A stretch of 29,101 nucleotides of DNA. It comes from Bacillota bacterium. GTDB lineage: Bacteria; Bacillota; Clostridia; Lachnospirales; Lachnospiraceae. The notes under the pieces are model-generated. The model did not search any database and was not told the DNA's origin. It saw only the letters and a list, made by a program, of their open reading frames with translations. The stretch covers positions 1-29,101 of the forward strand of contig JAEWPN010000112.1 in assembly GCA_023399455.1 (NCBI GenBank), given 5' to 3'. The position numbers and the translations under genes are program-made. Below, piece after piece: positions 1-7,656 of this stretch; positions within the stretch are counted from its first letter, which is position 1; each line of letters opens with the position of its first letter.

Positions 1-1
1 T

Positions 2-115
2 TTACTGGCGGTTTATTTTGGACTGAGTATGATTGCTGTCGGTTTCCTGGCACTTTGCAGTGCAGTTGTTTATACACAGCTTAGAAATGCAAAAGGAGGA
101 GAAGCAAATGTCTGA
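2..115 (+). CDS. PTS mannose-family IIC component, C-terminal end (partial)
   Basis: The first reading frame is open from the window edge and ends at TGA 113-115. It encodes 37 residues: a hydrophobic stretch (about residues 1-24, one membrane segment) and a short polar tail ending in GGEANV. IIC is the sugar-translocating membrane subunit of mannose/fructose/sorbose-family phosphotransferase systems and normally sits directly before IID. The stop codon overlaps the IID start by 8 bases (ATGTCTGA), which suggests translational coupling. The assignment rests mainly on this position and the membrane-like sequence; the body of the gene lies outside the window. Confidence 0.7.
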   Translation, partial: LLAVYFGLSMIAVGFLALCSAVVYTQLRNAKGGEANV

Positions 116-971
116 TATGAATCATAAAGAAATAAAAAAAGAAACTGAAGGTTCTTATATCTTATTATCGGATAAAGAAGTGAAATGTTCCTGGATCAAC
201 TGGTTATTTAATAATCAGGCAAATTACAACTATGAGCGAATGATGGGAACGGGTTTCCTTCATGCAATGGTTCCGATCGCGAAGAAATTATACAAGGACG
301 ACATGGAAAAGCAGCGTGAAATGCTTAGGCGCCATACGGGTTTCTTTAATTGTGAACCTTGCCTTGGATCTGCCATTGCCGGACTTACGGTAGCGATGGA
401 AGAGCAGAAGGCCGCCGGAGGAGAAATCGAGGGCGAAGCGGTCACTTCCATAAAAACAGGACTTATGGGACCTCTCTCCGGTATCGGCGACAGTATTATT
501 CAGGGTGTTATTGTTCCCCTGCTCCTTGCATTTGCCATCGACATGGCAAGCGGAGGAAGCGTAGTAGCACCTATTGTATATTCGCTTGTTATGATTGCGG
601 TTGTGTTCGGTATTTCTTATACCTTGTTTATGACCGGATATAAAAAGGGAAGCGGCGCTATTTTAAATATCCTTGAGAATGGTATCGTCAATAAAATCAT
701 TGCGGGGGCAAATATCATGGGATGTATGGTGTTGGGAGCCCTTGTAGCAAACTACGTATCCATGAGCTGCGGTATCCAGATCCAGCAGACGGCAGATAGT
801 GTATTCAGCGTGCAGGAGCAGCTGTTTGATACGATAATACCGAAGTTGCTTCCCCTTCTGCTGACGCTGGGAAGTTACAAAATGCTGAAAAAAGGCTGGT
901 CATCCGTTAAAGTACTGCTGCTTATCGTTATCATCGGTGTGATTGGCGGCGTAACAGGAATTTTAGGTTAA
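108..971 (+). CDS. PTS mannose/fructose/sorbose/N-acetylgalactosamine family IID component
   Basis: A 287-residue membrane subunit that, together with IIC, forms the sugar channel of a mannose-class PTS in the cytoplasmic membrane. Family hallmarks are visible: an amphipathic N-terminal half with QANYNYERMMGTGF and a CEPCLGSAIAGLTVAMEEQ region, then GLMGPLSGIGDSIIQG (about residues 125-140), followed by several hydrophobic helices to the C-terminus. Length agrees with the family (about 270-300). The start at 108 was chosen over an in-frame ATG at 33 because AAAGGAGG lies 8-15 bases before it and because residues from 33 would overlap the IIC reading frame. The substrate cannot be read from the sequence. 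The downstream dehydrogenases and aldolase suggest a sugar or polyol whose phosphate is oxidised or reduced and then cleaved. Confidence 0.93.
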   Translation: MSDMNHKEIKKETEGSYILLSDKEVKCSWINWLFNNQANYNYERMMGTGFLHAMVPIAKKLYKDDMEKQREMLRRHTGFFNCEPCLGSAIAGLTVAMEEQKAAGGEIEGEAVTSIKTGLMGPLSGIGDSIIQGVIVPLLLAFAIDMASGGSVVAPIVYSLVMIAVVFGISYTLFMTGYKKGSGAILNILENGIVNKIIAGANIMGCMVLGALVANYVSMSCGIQIQQTADSVFSVQEQLFDTIIPKLLPLLLTLGSYKMLKKGWSSVKVLLLIVIIGVIGGVTGILG

Positions 972-996
972 ACAAAAAGACAGGGAGGCATAAAAG

Positions 997-2136
997 ATGC
1001 AATATAAAATGTTTAAAACCACGCAATATGTGCTGGGAAATGGAAGTATAGAAAAATTAGGAGAGTACATAGACAAAAAGATAGCTTTCGTGGTAGACGA
1101 AGGAATCATGCAGGCATTAGAGCTTGATAAGATGATTTTCGACAATATGCTAAAGGAAGCAAACTATAAAATAGTATGTAATATGAAGGCAGAACCTCAT
1201 ATGTACATGCTGGAAACTCCTATAAATGAAATACGGAAGTTTGAACCGGACGTAATTGTAGGAATTGGCGGCGGTTCCGTAATGGATACTGCAAAAGCAT
1301 TATGGCTGTTTTATGAACTCCCTGATTACGATTGGGAAAAAGCAACAAAAGCTTACGAGGTAGAGCCGTTCCCCGGGAAAGCAGAACTTATTGTGGTACC
1401 GACAACGAGCGGAACGGGATCTGAAACAACCGGCTGTGCCGTCATAAAAGATGAGCATAAGAAAAAGCGCATGATTTTGAGCGATGAAATCATTCCTGAC
1501 CTGGCCATTATGGATTTTGATTTATTAAAAAGTCTTCCTTCCGGAAATATTGTATTTTCGGGAACAGATGCTCTGGCACATGCGCTGGAAGCCGGCGTTA
1601 GCAAACTGGCGAGTACAATGGTCAGGATGCAGTGTATCCAGGCTGCGGTAACAATTATAAAAGAACTGCCGAAGTCTGTAAGAGGAGATATGGAGGCCAG
1701 GGAAAAAATGCATGTGGCCGCAACCATGGCGGGAGCGGGAATCAATAATTCTATTACGGGAATGGCACACGGTATGGATCAGGCAGGAGGGGATTTTGGA
1801 AAGCCTCATGGTCTGATGACAGGACTGCTGCTGCCTTATACGATGGAATATCTTATTCCGCAGCCTGTTTATGAAGAGGTGGCAGATCAGCTTCAGATAA
1901 CCGGTTCTTCGGAGGAGAAACAAAAGAAGCTGGTAAAAAGAATTTGGGAAATGTATGAGGAAATCCGGATGCCTTTGACTTTAAAAGAAACGGGAATTCC
2001 CGAACAGGAATATCTGGATAAGATTCCTTCTTATATAAAGACGGCCTCTCAGGATGCAAACATTATGTTTGCGCCGAAAGAGCTTGCAGAAGAGGAACTC
2101 AATAATTTGTACCGTTCCTTTTATTACGGAAAATAG
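997..2136 (+). CDS. Iron-containing alcohol dehydrogenase (group III)
   Basis: A 379-residue cytoplasmic NAD(P)-dependent dehydrogenase. The N-terminal Rossmann-like half carries the nucleotide-binding GGGSVMDTAKA (about residues 91-101) and TTSGTGSETT (about 136-145). The C-terminal helical half carries the metal ligands of the family: D191 and H195 in GTDALAHALEAG, H258 in MAHGMDQAGG and H271 in KPHG. Length is normal for the family. Start ATG 997 has GGGAGG about 10 bases upstream. It lies 25 bases after IID in the same operon and probably interconverts an alcohol and a carbonyl in the pathway for the imported sugar. The family covers butanol, 1,3-propanediol, 4-hydroxybutyrate and lactaldehyde enzymes, so the exact substrate is open. 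Confidence 0.9.
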   Translation: MQYKMFKTTQYVLGNGSIEKLGEYIDKKIAFVVDEGIMQALELDKMIFDNMLKEANYKIVCNMKAEPHMYMLETPINEIRKFEPDVIVGIGGGSVMDTAKALWLFYELPDYDWEKATKAYEVEPFPGKAELIVVPTTSGTGSETTGCAVIKDEHKKKRMILSDEIIPDLAIMDFDLLKSLPSGNIVFSGTDALAHALEAGVSKLASTMVRMQCIQAAVTIIKELPKSVRGDMEAREKMHVAATMAGAGINNSITGMAHGMDQAGGDFGKPHGLMTGLLLPYTMEYLIPQPVYEEVADQLQITGSSEEKQKKLVKRIWEMYEEIRMPLTLKETGIPEQEYLDKIPSYIKTASQDANIMFAPKELAEEELNNLYRSFYYGK

Positions 2137-2181
2137 GGTCACATTTCATAATACAAAAAAAGAAAAAGGAGATTACATCAT

Positions 2182-3228
2182 ATGGGTGAGAAAATGAGAG
2201 TAGTAGCAATCACAGAGGAAAGAAAAGTGGAGGTAAAGGAAGTAAGAATGCCGCAGCCTAAGGAAAACCAGATTCTGATGCGGATTAAGGCGTGCGCTAT
2301 CTGTACATGGGAACAGAGAACCTTTACACGGGAATCACATATGCCGCTGCCTTTCGTGGGAGGACATGAAATTGCAGGAGAAGTTGCGCAGTTAGGAAAG
2401 GGTGTTAGTCCAAAAGAGTTTCCTGTGGGAGGAAAAATTGTCGCGAGATTGATTAACGTATGCGGAAAATGCTATTTCTGCCGTAGAGGGGAAGAAAATC
2501 TCTGTGTGGAATTAAATAATCTGGACAGCTCGGAGATGGAAATCATGGGAACAGGCGGTATGGGAGAATATCTTGCCATTAATGCTTCTCAGGCTTACCG
2601 CATTCCCGATGAACTTCCGGATGTAAAAGCAGCCTTTGCCGAGCCGCTTGCCTGTGTTCTTAACAGTATTGAAAAAGGAAGAATTGAGCTTGGCGATGAT
2701 GTGGTAGTTATTGGCGGAGGTATCATGGGTATGCTCCATGTTATGAGCGCCAAGCTGAGCGGTGCCAGAGTTATATTGAGCGAGCCTGACCCGGAAAGAA
2801 GAAGAATTGCCGAGGAATTGGGCTGTGATATCACTTTTAATCCTTTGGAAAAAAATCCGGTAGAGTATGTCCGCTCATTAACTGAGGGAAGAGGAGCAGA
2901 GGCGGTATTTAACACCACACCTATTTCGGCGGTTGCCAAACAGGCAGTGGAAATGACCGCACCTATGGGCCGCTGCATTATGTATAGCTCCCAGCATCCT
3001 GACAAGCCCTTTGAAATAAGCCCGAATTGGCTTCATAATTCGGAGACCATCGTTACCGGAGCGGTCAGCCCCAGCGTGCGTTCCTTTAACCGGTCGGTGA
3101 ATCTGCTGGCGAAAAAGATTATCGATCCGGAGAAACTTGTGTCGGGAACCTATTCGTATGAAAACGCTCAGGATGCTTTTGAGGCTGCCGTACGTCCGGA
3201 TACATACAGAATTATTGTAACCTTTTAA
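2182..3228 (+). CDS. Zinc-dependent alcohol/polyol dehydrogenase (MDR superfamily)
   Basis: A 348-residue medium-chain dehydrogenase. An N-terminal GroES-like catalytic domain carries probable zinc ligands C41 (ACAIC), H62-E63 (GGHE) and E154 (AEPLACV). The structural-zinc loop has four cysteines, C94, C97, C100 and C108 (CGKCYFC...C). The Rossmann domain begins near residue 174 with VVVIGGGIMG. Related enzymes oxidise threonine, sorbitol, galactitol phosphate or reduce sorbose 1-phosphate. In this PTS operon a sugar- or polyol-phosphate substrate is a reasonable inference but is not shown. An AAGGAG motif 10 bases before ATG 2182 supports that start; an in-frame ATG at 2194 is possible. It is followed 15 bases later by the HPr gene. 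Confidence 0.88.
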   Translation: MGEKMRVVAITEERKVEVKEVRMPQPKENQILMRIKACAICTWEQRTFTRESHMPLPFVGGHEIAGEVAQLGKGVSPKEFPVGGKIVARLINVCGKCYFCRRGEENLCVELNNLDSSEMEIMGTGGMGEYLAINASQAYRIPDELPDVKAAFAEPLACVLNSIEKGRIELGDDVVVIGGGIMGMLHVMSAKLSGARVILSEPDPERRRIAEELGCDITFNPLEKNPVEYVRSLTEGRGAEAVFNTTPISAVAKQAVEMTAPMGRCIMYSSQHPDKPFEISPNWLHNSETIVTGAVSPSVRSFNRSVNLLAKKIIDPEKLVSGTYSYENAQDAFEAAVRPDTYRIIVTF

Positions 3229-3243
3229 TGGGAGGATGAAGTT

Positions 3244-3507
3244 ATGGAAAAAAGAAAAGTAGTAGTAGTTGCAAAAGCAGGACTGCATGCCAGACCGGCG
3301 AACTTATTAACAAAAGAAGCACAGCATTTTCATTCCTCCGTTGAAATATCTGTAAGGGGTACACGTTACAATGCAAAATCATTGATTGGCATTTTGGCGG
3401 CAGGTGTCGACTGCGGTACGGAAATAGAAGTGGTATGTGAAGGAACAGATGAAAAAGAAGCTTGTGAAGCAGTTACGAAATTGATTGCCAGCGGAATGGG
3501 CGAATAA
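3244..3507 (+). CDS. ptsH: HPr phosphocarrier protein (operon-encoded copy)
   Basis: An 87-residue phosphocarrier that takes phosphate from Enzyme I and passes it to the IIA domain of sugar permeases. The active-site H15 is in AGLHARPAN. The regulatory serine S46 is in NAKSLIGIL, the site phosphorylated by HPr kinase in Firmicutes for catabolite repression. Length is typical (85-90). It begins 15 bases after the zinc dehydrogenase and is followed by Enzyme I, so this operon carries its own general PTS proteins. Whether it is the cell's only HPr or a dedicated paralogue cannot be judged here; retention of S46 means it could take part in CcpA signalling. Confidence 0.95.
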   Translation: MEKRKVVVVAKAGLHARPANLLTKEAQHFHSSVEISVRGTRYNAKSLIGILAAGVDCGTEIEVVCEGTDEKEACEAVTKLIASGMGE

Positions 3508-3529
3508 GGGATAAAGGGGGCAAGTAGGT

Positions 3530-5236
3530 ATGCACGGATATGGGGTTTCTAAAGGCTTATGCTACGCAAAAGTTTTGGTACTGAATGAAGAAGCCATTGC
3601 GTTCCCCGTAGAAATCGGGAGTCCTGCGGAAGAAGAAAGAAAATTCCTGGATGCGCAAGCTGCTGTGCTCGAAGAAACGATCAAGCTTAGGGATAAGACA
3701 AATGAGACAGCGGGCGGAAATGCCGCAGATATTTTAGATGTTCATTGTTCCTTGCTAAGGGACAGCGGGTTAATAGAGCCGATTAAGGAAGAGATTGCCA
3801 ATCAAACGGGTGCGGCACTGGCCGTAGAGAAGGTAATGAATGGAGTCATCGCACAGTTTGAAGCGATGGAAAATGAGTACTTCGCCCAAAGAGCATTGGA
3901 CATGAAAGATATTAAAGATAATTTGATATGTAAAATATTGAATATAAAAAAGCTGGATGTCAGTTCATTGCCGGAACCTACGATTATTGTAGGAAGTGAT
4001 ATCGCACCTTCCACCACAGCCGGAATGGATTTAAAAATGGTTTCGGGTATGCTGATGGAATTGGGAGGAACCACTTCACATACTGCGATACTGGCAAGAA
4101 CACTTGACATCCCGGCAGTTGTGGGAGTGAATGGTCTTCTGACAAAAGTAAAAACCGGAGATTTGATCGGTTTTGACGGTGAAACGGGAGAAATATTCCT
4201 TAATCTGAAGGAAAATGAAATAAAATCTCTGAAAAAGAAAATTGAGGAGCAACACGAAGAAAAATCCAGATGGAATAAGTTCTCCGGAGAACCGGCTATT
4301 ACCAGCGACGGGAAAAAGTTTGATATCTTCGGAAATATCGGATCGCCTGATGATGTGGAAAAAGTCTTGGAAAGAGGAGGGGAAGGGATAGGATTGTTCC
4401 GGTCGGAATTTCTGTATCTTTCCTCGAAGATTCTGCCTGATGAAGAAAAGCAATATGATGCTTATAAAAAGGTATTGGAGAAAATGGACGGGAGACCGGT
4501 CATTGTCAGAACTCTGGATATAGGAGGAGATAAAGATGTTCCGGCGCTGAGGCTGGCCAAAGAAGCGAATCCATTCCTCGGACTTAGGGCGCTTCGGCTG
4601 TGTAGACAGAAAGAAGATGTATTTCATACGCAACTGAGAGCTCTTCTTAGGGCATCGATATATGGAAACTTAAAAATTATGTTCCCCATGATTTCTTCCA
4701 TGGAAGAATTAAGCTGGGCAAAAGAAAAGCTGAAACAGTGTCAGGAAGAGCTGCAGGAGGAACAGGTTCCGTTTAAAGAGAAAATAGAGATAGGCATTAT
4801 GGTAGAAATACCCGCAGTGGCTGTAATGGCGGAGTGTTTTGCGGGAGAATGTGATTTTTTCTCCATAGGAACGAATGATCTGTCCCAGTATTCGCTGGCT
4901 GTGGACAGGGGAAATGAGACGGTAGCGGATCTTTATACGTATTACCATCCCGCAGTTATCCGATTGATCAAAATGGCTATTGACGGAGCTCATAAAAATA
5001 ATATTATGTGCGGAATGTGCGGTGAGGCGGCAGGCGATCCAAAGATGATTTCCCTGCTTATGGGAATGGGATTGGATGAATACAGTATGGCGGCGGCATC
5101 CATACCGGAAGTGAAAGAATGGATCGGTAAGCTGAACACGGAAAAATGCAAAGAACTTGTGGAACAAATTCTCAGGCTGAGTACAGCAAAGGAAATAGAA
5201 GAGATGCTGCGCAAATTCTATATACAAAATAAGTAA
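3530..5236 (+). CDS. ptsI: PTS Enzyme I (phosphoenolpyruvate-protein phosphotransferase)
   Basis: A 568-residue enzyme that autophosphorylates from PEP and hands the phosphate to HPr. The order is canonical: N-terminal HPr-binding/phosphohistidine domains with active H184 in GGTTSHTAILAR, a charged linker (about 225-255), then the PEP-binding barrel with EGIGLFRSEFLY (R291), VRTLDIGGDKD (R327), FSIGTNDLSQY (about 444-454) and active cysteine C497 in CGMCGEAAGD. Length matches stand-alone Enzyme I; there is no N-terminal GAF or fused IIA/HPr. A purine-rich AAAGGGGG lies about 8 bases before ATG 3530. It sits between HPr and a class II aldolase in a sugar operon, an uncommon place for it. Confidence 0.96.
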   Translation: MHGYGVSKGLCYAKVLVLNEEAIAFPVEIGSPAEEERKFLDAQAAVLEETIKLRDKTNETAGGNAADILDVHCSLLRDSGLIEPIKEEIANQTGAALAVEKVMNGVIAQFEAMENEYFAQRALDMKDIKDNLICKILNIKKLDVSSLPEPTIIVGSDIAPSTTAGMDLKMVSGMLMELGGTTSHTAILARTLDIPAVVGVNGLLTKVKTGDLIGFDGETGEIFLNLKENEIKSLKKKIEEQHEEKSRWNKFSGEPAITSDGKKFDIFGNIGSPDDVEKVLERGGEGIGLFRSEFLYLSSKILPDEEKQYDAYKKVLEKMDGRPVIVRTLDIGGDKDVPALRLAKEANPFLGLRALRLCRQKEDVFHTQLRALLRASIYGNLKIMFPMISSMEELSWAKEKLKQCQEELQEEQVPFKEKIEIGIMVEIPAVAVMAECFAGECDFFSIGTNDLSQYSLAVDRGNETVADLYTYYHPAVIRLIKMAIDGAHKNNIMCGMCGEAAGDPKMISLLMGMGLDEYSMAAASIPEVKEWIGKLNTEKCKELVEQILRLSTAKEIEEMLRKFYIQNK

Positions 5237-5254
5237 AGGAAAAGGAGAGATAAG

Positions 5255-6142
5255 ATGTTAGTATCAATGGCGGAAATATTAAAAAAAGCAAGAAAAGGCG
5301 GGTATGGAGTTCCTGCCGTGGCAGCAGTAAACGAATTGTCTGCGAGAGCGTGTGTGGCGGCAGCAGAAGAAACGAATTCTCCGTTGATCATGCTTTGCGG
5401 CTATGGTCACAACCCTGATATGGATTACTTTGGAAGAATCCTGAATGATATGGCGACAAAAACATATGTGCCCGTGGCATTGATTTTAGACCACAGCGCT
5501 ACTTATGAAGAAGCGGTGAAAGGAATACGTGCCGGATTTAATACGATTATGGTTGACCGCTCCAAGCTTCCGTACGAAGAAAACATAGCACAGGTAAAAG
5601 AATTGGTTCAAATAGCTCATGCTGCAGGTATTGGTGTAGAAGCCGAACTCGGTCATGTAGGAGTCGGGGAAAACTATAAAGTTGACGGAATCTCTGCACT
5701 GACTGTTCCGGAAGAAGCGGTGAGATATGTGGAAGAAACAGGTGTTGACTGCCTCGCCGTTGCAATCGGTACAGCGCATGGTGTATATAAAGGGGAACCG
5801 AAATTAAGATTTGATTTATTGGAAGAATTGGCGGAGAAGGTACCCGTTCCGCTTGTTCTCCACGGCGGTTCCGGTACCGGAGATGCGAACCTTGCACTGG
5901 CATGCAGAAAAGGTATCAGCAAAGTGAATATAGCCAATGATTTGTTTAAGGGAGCATACGATAAGATTCAGGAAGTAGGAATGGAAGGCAATAATATCTA
6001 TGCATTGTTCCCCATGCTTGAACTGGGATATAAGGAAACCGCAAAACACTATATGAAGACGTTCGGATGCGCCGGACAGGCATGGACGGGCAAACAGTAC
6101 GTTTCCACGGATTCCATTCCGGACATAAACGAAGCAAAGTAA
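5255..6142 (+). CDS. Class II (zinc) fructose/ketose-bisphosphate aldolase
   Basis: A 295-residue metal-dependent aldolase of the FbaA/GatY/KbaY family, which cleaves a ketose (bis)phosphate to dihydroxyacetone phosphate and an aldehyde. Visible active-site elements are LILDHSATYEEA (catalytic D79, zinc ligand H80), VEAELGHVG (about 128-136), GTAHGVYKG (H175), LHGGSGTGD (H203) and KVNIANDL (about 224-231). The usual HLDHG segment reads ILDHSA, so the residue after the first histidine is Ser rather than Gly. Length is typical. It is the last gene of the PTS operon, 18 bases after Enzyme I, and probably performs the carbon-carbon cleavage step. Tagatose 1,6-, fructose 1,6- or another ketose phosphate are possible substrates. 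Confidence 0.9.
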   Translation: MLVSMAEILKKARKGGYGVPAVAAVNELSARACVAAAEETNSPLIMLCGYGHNPDMDYFGRILNDMATKTYVPVALILDHSATYEEAVKGIRAGFNTIMVDRSKLPYEENIAQVKELVQIAHAAGIGVEAELGHVGVGENYKVDGISALTVPEEAVRYVEETGVDCLAVAIGTAHGVYKGEPKLRFDLLEELAEKVPVPLVLHGGSGTGDANLALACRKGISKVNIANDLFKGAYDKIQEVGMEGNNIYALFPMLELGYKETAKHYMKTFGCAGQAWTGKQYVSTDSIPDINEAK

Positions 6143-6155
6143 GAGAAAGAATGAG

Positions 6156-6200
6156 AAGAACTGCCCTGCTGATTGAATTTAAGTCAGCGGGGCAGTTCTT
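6156..6200 (+). terminator. Intrinsic terminator of the PTS operon, possibly bidirectional
   Basis: A 17-bp stem pairs 6156-6172 with 6184-6200 (one G-T wobble) around an 11-base loop. It lies 14 bases after the aldolase stop and between convergent genes. The T tract after it is short (TTCTTG), so termination strength on the plus strand is inferred. It could also serve the minus-strand gene ending at 6233. Confidence 0.75.
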
Positions 6201-6232
6201 GTACCGATAAAATGCGGCGGCTTATACGGCTG

Positions 6233-7414
6233 CTATTCATTAAGGCCGCCCGCCATAAGATTTTTCCACAATTCTACTAGTTCCGAATAAAGCTCCTGTG
6301 ATAGTATTGAGTACCAGCCGTCTTTACCAGACTGCAAGACAGCCCGGCCATCCTCCAGCAGATAGGCATAGTAGTCATGGCTTTCATTTGCTTTCGGGAA
6401 TGTCTGGTTAATTCGAAAGCACTCCTTCAGAGTGGAAATATCAACTCCATCCCATGCTGCTGACTTTACCATAACATCCATAATGACTGTGTCCGCAAGC
6501 TCGTTGCTCTCAAGTGTATACTCTGATATAATCTTTCCGTTTTCCAGCTTTGCCATGCTGTACAGTGGTGTCTCTGTTATAGAAAAGTTAATAAGTATCT
6601 GAATGTGCTCCGGGCTTTCAGCATATTTCCGCACGTCGCTGCCGACAAGTTCATCGGCCTGCTGGCGGGTATAATGATAGACGGTGTCGTCATCTGACAG
6701 ATTGTCGATCGTCACATAAAAATCCTCCAGATTGTCGATCAGAGCAAAAAGGAGCAACGCATTTTTATCAAGCTGCTGAAGGCTATAGGAGGTATTGTCC
6801 TCTTCTATAAGAACCCACTCTACACCGCGTTCATTTCCAGCGGTGCGCAGTTCAAAGCGGTCATGAAGCAAACCGCTCGGGAGAGAAAGCAGACCGAGCA
6901 GCTTGCCCACCGCGGAACTGTCCCCCACATAGAGCGTTCTGGATTCCCATAGCTCTTGTGCATTTGTGGAGACACTACTATTTGCAGTGTAAATCTTTAC
7001 GATGGCAGTGCTAGCTTCACGGGTTGTCTTATAAATTCCGACATAAGGCTCTTCAATATAGTATTTTTCATTATCGTTGTACAAGTAAAACCTGCGGTCG
7101 CTTGTGCTTTCGATGTTGATCTGAAAGTAATCGTTCCGGTTAGGCGCGTCATTGACGGACTCTTGAAGCGTCTTATCGGTGTTCGTCAACGCATTCAGTA
7201 CGGCTTTCACATCCGCCTTTCGAAAGGTGTGGATCGTGCCGGAACTTTCTCCCTCGTTTATCTGTTCAATCGTAATGTTCGTTACTTCGCTGCTTTGCGG
7301 CAGGGGAACAGGAACCTTCCTCGCAGCGCCCCCAAAGGTTAAGGCAACTGCTGCCACGGCTATTATCACGACGACGAACAACGTTATCACAGGCGTATTA
7401 ATTTTGTTTGCCAT
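6233..7414 (-). CDS. Membrane-anchored protein with DUF5301-like domain
   Basis: A 393-residue protein of unknown function. Residues about 5-26 form a single hydrophobic helix after MANKINT, so the protein is probably anchored with the bulk outside the membrane. The next about 100 residues, including SVNDAPNR and YYIEEPYVGIYKT, resemble DUF5301, a domain I recall from Firmicutes secreted proteins and from tails of BlaR1-type proteins; this is from memory. The remaining 250 residues are unassigned and contain no obvious catalytic motif. ATG 7414 was preferred to the upstream ATG 7459 because GGAGG lies about 6 bases before it and the membrane helix then starts at the N-terminus. It stands alone between convergent and divergent neighbours. 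By eye its base composition is richer in G+C than the flanking operons, which may indicate transfer. Confidence 0.75.
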   Translation of the reverse strand: MANKINTPVITLFVVVIIAVAAVALTFGGAARKVPVPLPQSSEVTNITIEQINEGESSGTIHTFRKADVKAVLNALTNTDKTLQESVNDAPNRNDYFQINIESTSDRRFYLYNDNEKYYIEEPYVGIYKTTREASTAIVKIYTANSSVSTNAQELWESRTLYVGDSSAVGKLLGLLSLPSGLLHDRFELRTAGNERGVEWVLIEEDNTSYSLQQLDKNALLLFALIDNLEDFYVTIDNLSDDDTVYHYTRQQADELVGSDVRKYAESPEHIQILINFSITETPLYSMAKLENGKIISEYTLESNELADTVIMDVMVKSAAWDGVDISTLKECFRINQTFPKANESHDYYAYLLEDGRAVLQSGKDGWYSILSQELYSELVELWKNLMAGGLNE

Positions 7415-7439
7415 TATAAACCTCCACTGCACGACATCA

Positions 7440-7491
7440 CCATCGTTTGACAAGGTCACACACGGCCGGATAAGACCTTGTCAAACGATGG
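7440..7491. repeat. Perfect 18-bp inverted repeat in the leader of the DUF5301-like gene
   Basis: CCATCGTTTGACAAGGTC at 7440-7457 is the exact reverse complement of 7474-7491, with a 16-base loop. It lies between the minus-strand promoter (7509-7537) and the ATG at 7414. It would form a strong RNA hairpin in the 5' leader about 25 bases before the start codon, or act as a DNA operator. No T run follows it on either strand, so it is not a plain terminator. Each arm contains TTGACA, but no good -10 box lies at the right distance on either strand. Confidence 0.8.
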
Positions 7492-7508
7492 CCGCCGTTC
7501 TTGTTAGC

Positions 7509-7537
7509 ATAATATCACTTTGCATGGCTGCTGTCGA
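7509..7537 (-). promoter_or_regulatory. Probable sigma-A promoter for the DUF5301-like gene
   Basis: On the minus strand TCGACA (7537-7532) and TATTAT (7514-7509) are separated by 17 bases, each matching the consensus at five of six positions. Transcription would start near 7502, giving a leader of about 87 bases that includes the 18-bp inverted repeat. Confidence 0.6.
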
Positions 7538-7596
7538 ACTTTATATTTATTATATTTAGATACTGCGAACCAATATTGTTTAGTAGATAAATAATA

Positions 7597-7625
7597 TTGA
7601 CTTTTTGTTTGTTTGGACATATACT
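7597..7625 (+). promoter_or_regulatory. Probable sigma-A promoter of the marR-suf operon
   Basis: TTGACT at 7597-7602 and TATACT at 7620-7625 are separated by 17 bases. The expected start near 7632 leaves a 25-base leader before the MarR gene. TTTAGTA at 7579-7585 and its complement TACTAAA at 7622-7628 bracket the promoter and could be operator half-sites. That last point is weak. Confidence 0.65.
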
Positions 7626-7656
7626 AAAGTCGAGCAATAGAACAGGAGGTATCGCA

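Noticed and set aside
33..107. In-frame N-terminal extension of IID from ATG 33
   Set aside because: It overlaps the IIC reading frame, lacks a ribosome site, and the family N-terminus fits ATG 108.
4076..4633. 185-codon minus-strand frame inside Enzyme I
   Set aside because: The opposite strand encodes a complete Enzyme I with all motifs; the antisense frame has no recognisable protein features.
7415..7459. Earlier start (ATG 7459) for the DUF5301-like gene
   Set aside because: The start would lie in the inverted repeat and has no ribosome site; GGAGG and the membrane helix both favour ATG 7414.
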